From contig CM020620.1 of assembly GCA_009829735.1 (NCBI GenBank), positions 7,890,545 through 7,954,544 on the forward strand: a stretch of 64,000 nt of DNA. Direction: 5' to 3'. The notes below the pieces were generated by a model. The model saw nothing but the letters and a program-made list of their open reading frames with translations. It did no database searches and was not told the origin of the DNA. A program made the position numbers and the translations under genes. Below are positions 63,401-64,000 of the stretch, piece after piece (the first letter of the stretch is position 1; each line of letters begins with the position of its first letter). The DNA comes from Pyropia yezoensis (Eukaryota; Rhodophyta; Bangiophyceae; Bangiales; Bangiaceae).

Positions 63401-63492
63401 GTTGCCGATGCCATTGGGGTCCCCTCCTCGTCCGCCTCACCCCGGCGCCACCGTGATAGCCGCCACCGCGATGGTGCCTTCGAGGCAAGCAT
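60412..63492 (-). CDS. PP2C-family (PPM) protein serine/threonine phosphatase with large insertion (1026 aa)
   Basis: A Mn/Mg-dependent phosphatase. Motifs in order: NQDAVMLLLPFG (about residue 425), FGVLDGHGRHGHH with the metal-binding Asp-Gly-His-Gly (about 447), MSGSTAVFALV (about 502), NVGDSRAVLGR (about 520), LALSRAFGDG (about 849), ASDGVWDWV (about 882) and DDITAVVVYF (about 935). All canonical metal Asp positions visible in these motifs are present. Two features are unusual: a ~400-residue N-terminal region that is acidic and Ser/Ala-rich (DEEEMAAEMAKWEAET), and about 300 residues inserted between NVGDSR and LSRAFGD, of low complexity. The first ATG is 63492; a GTG 12 codons upstream is in frame. 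One exon. No membrane segment or recognisable partner domain. Confidence 0.9.
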   Translation of the reverse strand: MLASKAPSRWRLSRWRRGEADEEGTPMASATADAGAVDAAGAKRGWGVPGAGGMPLPLPPASPAPAPIKAMMRGNRRQRAQGSSTTSPDPPLTQLPPVVHPGRYDAIRSATDGDCPVDLALRSSSGLSRGSGLGAPSSPTSSSSADSLNESSGDVVRGRVSFSGDGWAEGAWATCSSGRLKMGAPAAAASAATASVLPDAPAPGTDGPPSVSAWTDSPTDLTESRRRIVEVADRLNAPPEETLTVANPPGDVGEGIGACGDVCVHTVTCEPVAVLPPPAEDSGRATDTDADATDEEEMAAEMAKWEAETAADGEEDPSVKDEEDDNTEGAAEGGLYRRPCSGSSAKYGSEDGAYHGGGVFSRLLRRVRGDGGDALLRTRKEPHPSRKRRIVRVRRQRDDALVRLSAGFRCRTGWEPLAGLDKTNQDAVMLLLPFGPDDRSSLFGVLDGHGRHGHHVSFFVARQLELRIAAGLSAGLPIDAVFRSACAGADARLMATAPFDTDMSGSTAVFALVRDDDLYVGNVGDSRAVLGRVVPPRPRRLPGAARPVGEAVAASVPASFPPSTTLPIQLKPATYFGNALGGQNALARRHTPTSSPSADGCSATLSEVSSTLSMTPCSSVTRTASAGGTPLCSGSGAEATRRQRWRPPHAPRDASCKVEADRLLPTEHAVRTTSTRTEDGTGASGAGALPRKHTLSALSPRALLRNRDASPAPPPPAASASAVVPSNLALAPAADLVASLMPPSPPRYEAVGLSWDHKPSRPDERKRILAAGGRVERWNATALHDLPSESEASAANSIQSGEAATDADVTTVSTIDAPPPPADDEEEEDSAIAGPERVWLSDRRLPGLALSRAFGDGVAKSVGVTAVPDVTHLRLTPADAFVILASDGVWDWVPSSEAVRFVGARRQRKEPPQAVAEALVRLAARRWAVRDAVTDDITAVVVYFDYAAGETGGAGGLGRRAEVGAGRWSAVAAAAVTPNEVERMLPPLPQPVFEPPRPPLAPEVLDSPTASPAAPASGQEGFMWTT

Positions 63493-64000
63493 CGTGTCGG
63501 GGAGCGAATGGGCGATGCCACCGGTCACTGATAAGATGCTCTTCAGCTACCCACGCCTCCCGCGGCAGCTCAATGGTCCCTCTCTCAGCGGTTCACCATG
63601 CAAGACGAAGCGGTTTTCCAAGTCACCACCAGGGGACGCCCGCCGAGGCGAGGGGCGTGGCGGGCGGCTTCCACACGGAGAAAAGCAGCCCCCACCGTCG
63701 CGCCACGCTCCAGCTGACAACCGCCTGTCCCCCTCCCGATAGAATGAAAGAGCCCGGCGCGCGCCGCGCGCCTTCCCGCACTCTCCACGTTGCCAAAGTG
63801 TGCAGCAGCGTGAAGCCTCCGGCCGCCAGTCACGAGACGAACAAAACGGAGCACGGGAGAGTGTCGAGCATCAGCCAAGGGGCTCCCGACAGCCGGCCCG
63901 TGCACTCCAATGCCGACCTGGGAGGTGCACGCGACCACTGGACCGACGACCACCGTACGGTAGGTCCTCCCCAGGCAATTGAGGCGCCCCACGGATACAC
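63493..64000. other. upstream region of the PP2C gene
   Basis: GC-rich, should hold the PP2C promoter and 5' UTR. A 135-codon - strand ORF (63992-63585) has no motif and is not called. Confidence 0.4.

Noticed and set aside
63585-63992. A 135-codon - strand ORF upstream of PP2C
   Set aside because: No recognisable motif and it occupies the expected promoter region.
1-64000. CRISPR arrays, bacterial operons or phage genes
   Set aside because: No spaced direct-repeat array; the short repeats seen are TE-internal. Gene structure and TE content are eukaryotic.

Overview
The window looks like part of a GC-rich, intron-poor eukaryotic nuclear genome packed with nested LTR retrotransposons. A bangiophyte red alga (Porphyra/Pyropia type) would fit the GC bias, the apparently intron-free host genes, a protein that looks targeted to the thylakoid lumen and the abundance of chromodomain Ty3/gypsy elements. 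That assignment is inference; no marker gene in the window settles it. Positions 10406-10905 are exactly 500 N, a placeholder gap.

Layout. (1) Positions 1-538 are unassigned. (2) Element A (family 1, + strand) has a 363-bp LTR at 539-901, gag, pol and then a long ORF on the opposite strand; its 3' end is lost in the gap. (3) Element C (family 2, +) spans the gap edge to 20493 with the same plan: LTR, gag, pol, opposite-strand ORF, LTR. C sits inside the gag of element D (family 3, +, 20494 to about 28808). D also carries a 617-bp TRIM (25423-26039) and has its own opposite-strand ORF. (4) Element F (family 4, +) runs from about 28809 to beyond 52251 in pieces. Its pol is split by element B (family 1, - strand, 29530-40276, 5-bp target duplication CTTTG), by element E (family 2, +, 40633-47954, CCGAC/CGGAC) and by a family-1 solo LTR (49104-49466, GCCGG). 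F ends with its own opposite-strand ORF. (5) A decayed transposase-like gene lies at 53500-56210 (-) and contains a 161-bp tandem duplication. (6) Host genes follow: a class 3 lipase (57080-58636, +), a probable thylakoid-lumen protein (59270-60082, +) and a large PP2C phosphatase (60412-63492, -).

Main observation. All four Ty3/gypsy families carry a long ORF between pol and the 3' LTR on the strand opposite gag-pol. The most intact versions are 789 aa (B) and 705 aa (C). The proteins are strongly diverged, but read by eye they share a helical C-terminal module of about 55 residues and a mid-protein YPxV segment. I do not recognise the family. The three families whose gag-pol junction is visible use the same -1 slippery heptamer (GGGAAAC) just before the gag stop. 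Every visible primer-binding site, including that of the TRIM, is the same (TGGTGGAGCAGCAGGGGA). Together these give an autonomous element plan of gag, then a -1 shift into protease-RT-RNaseH-integrase-chromodomain, plus a separately transcribed convergent gene. A TRIM probably borrows the machinery of one of these families.
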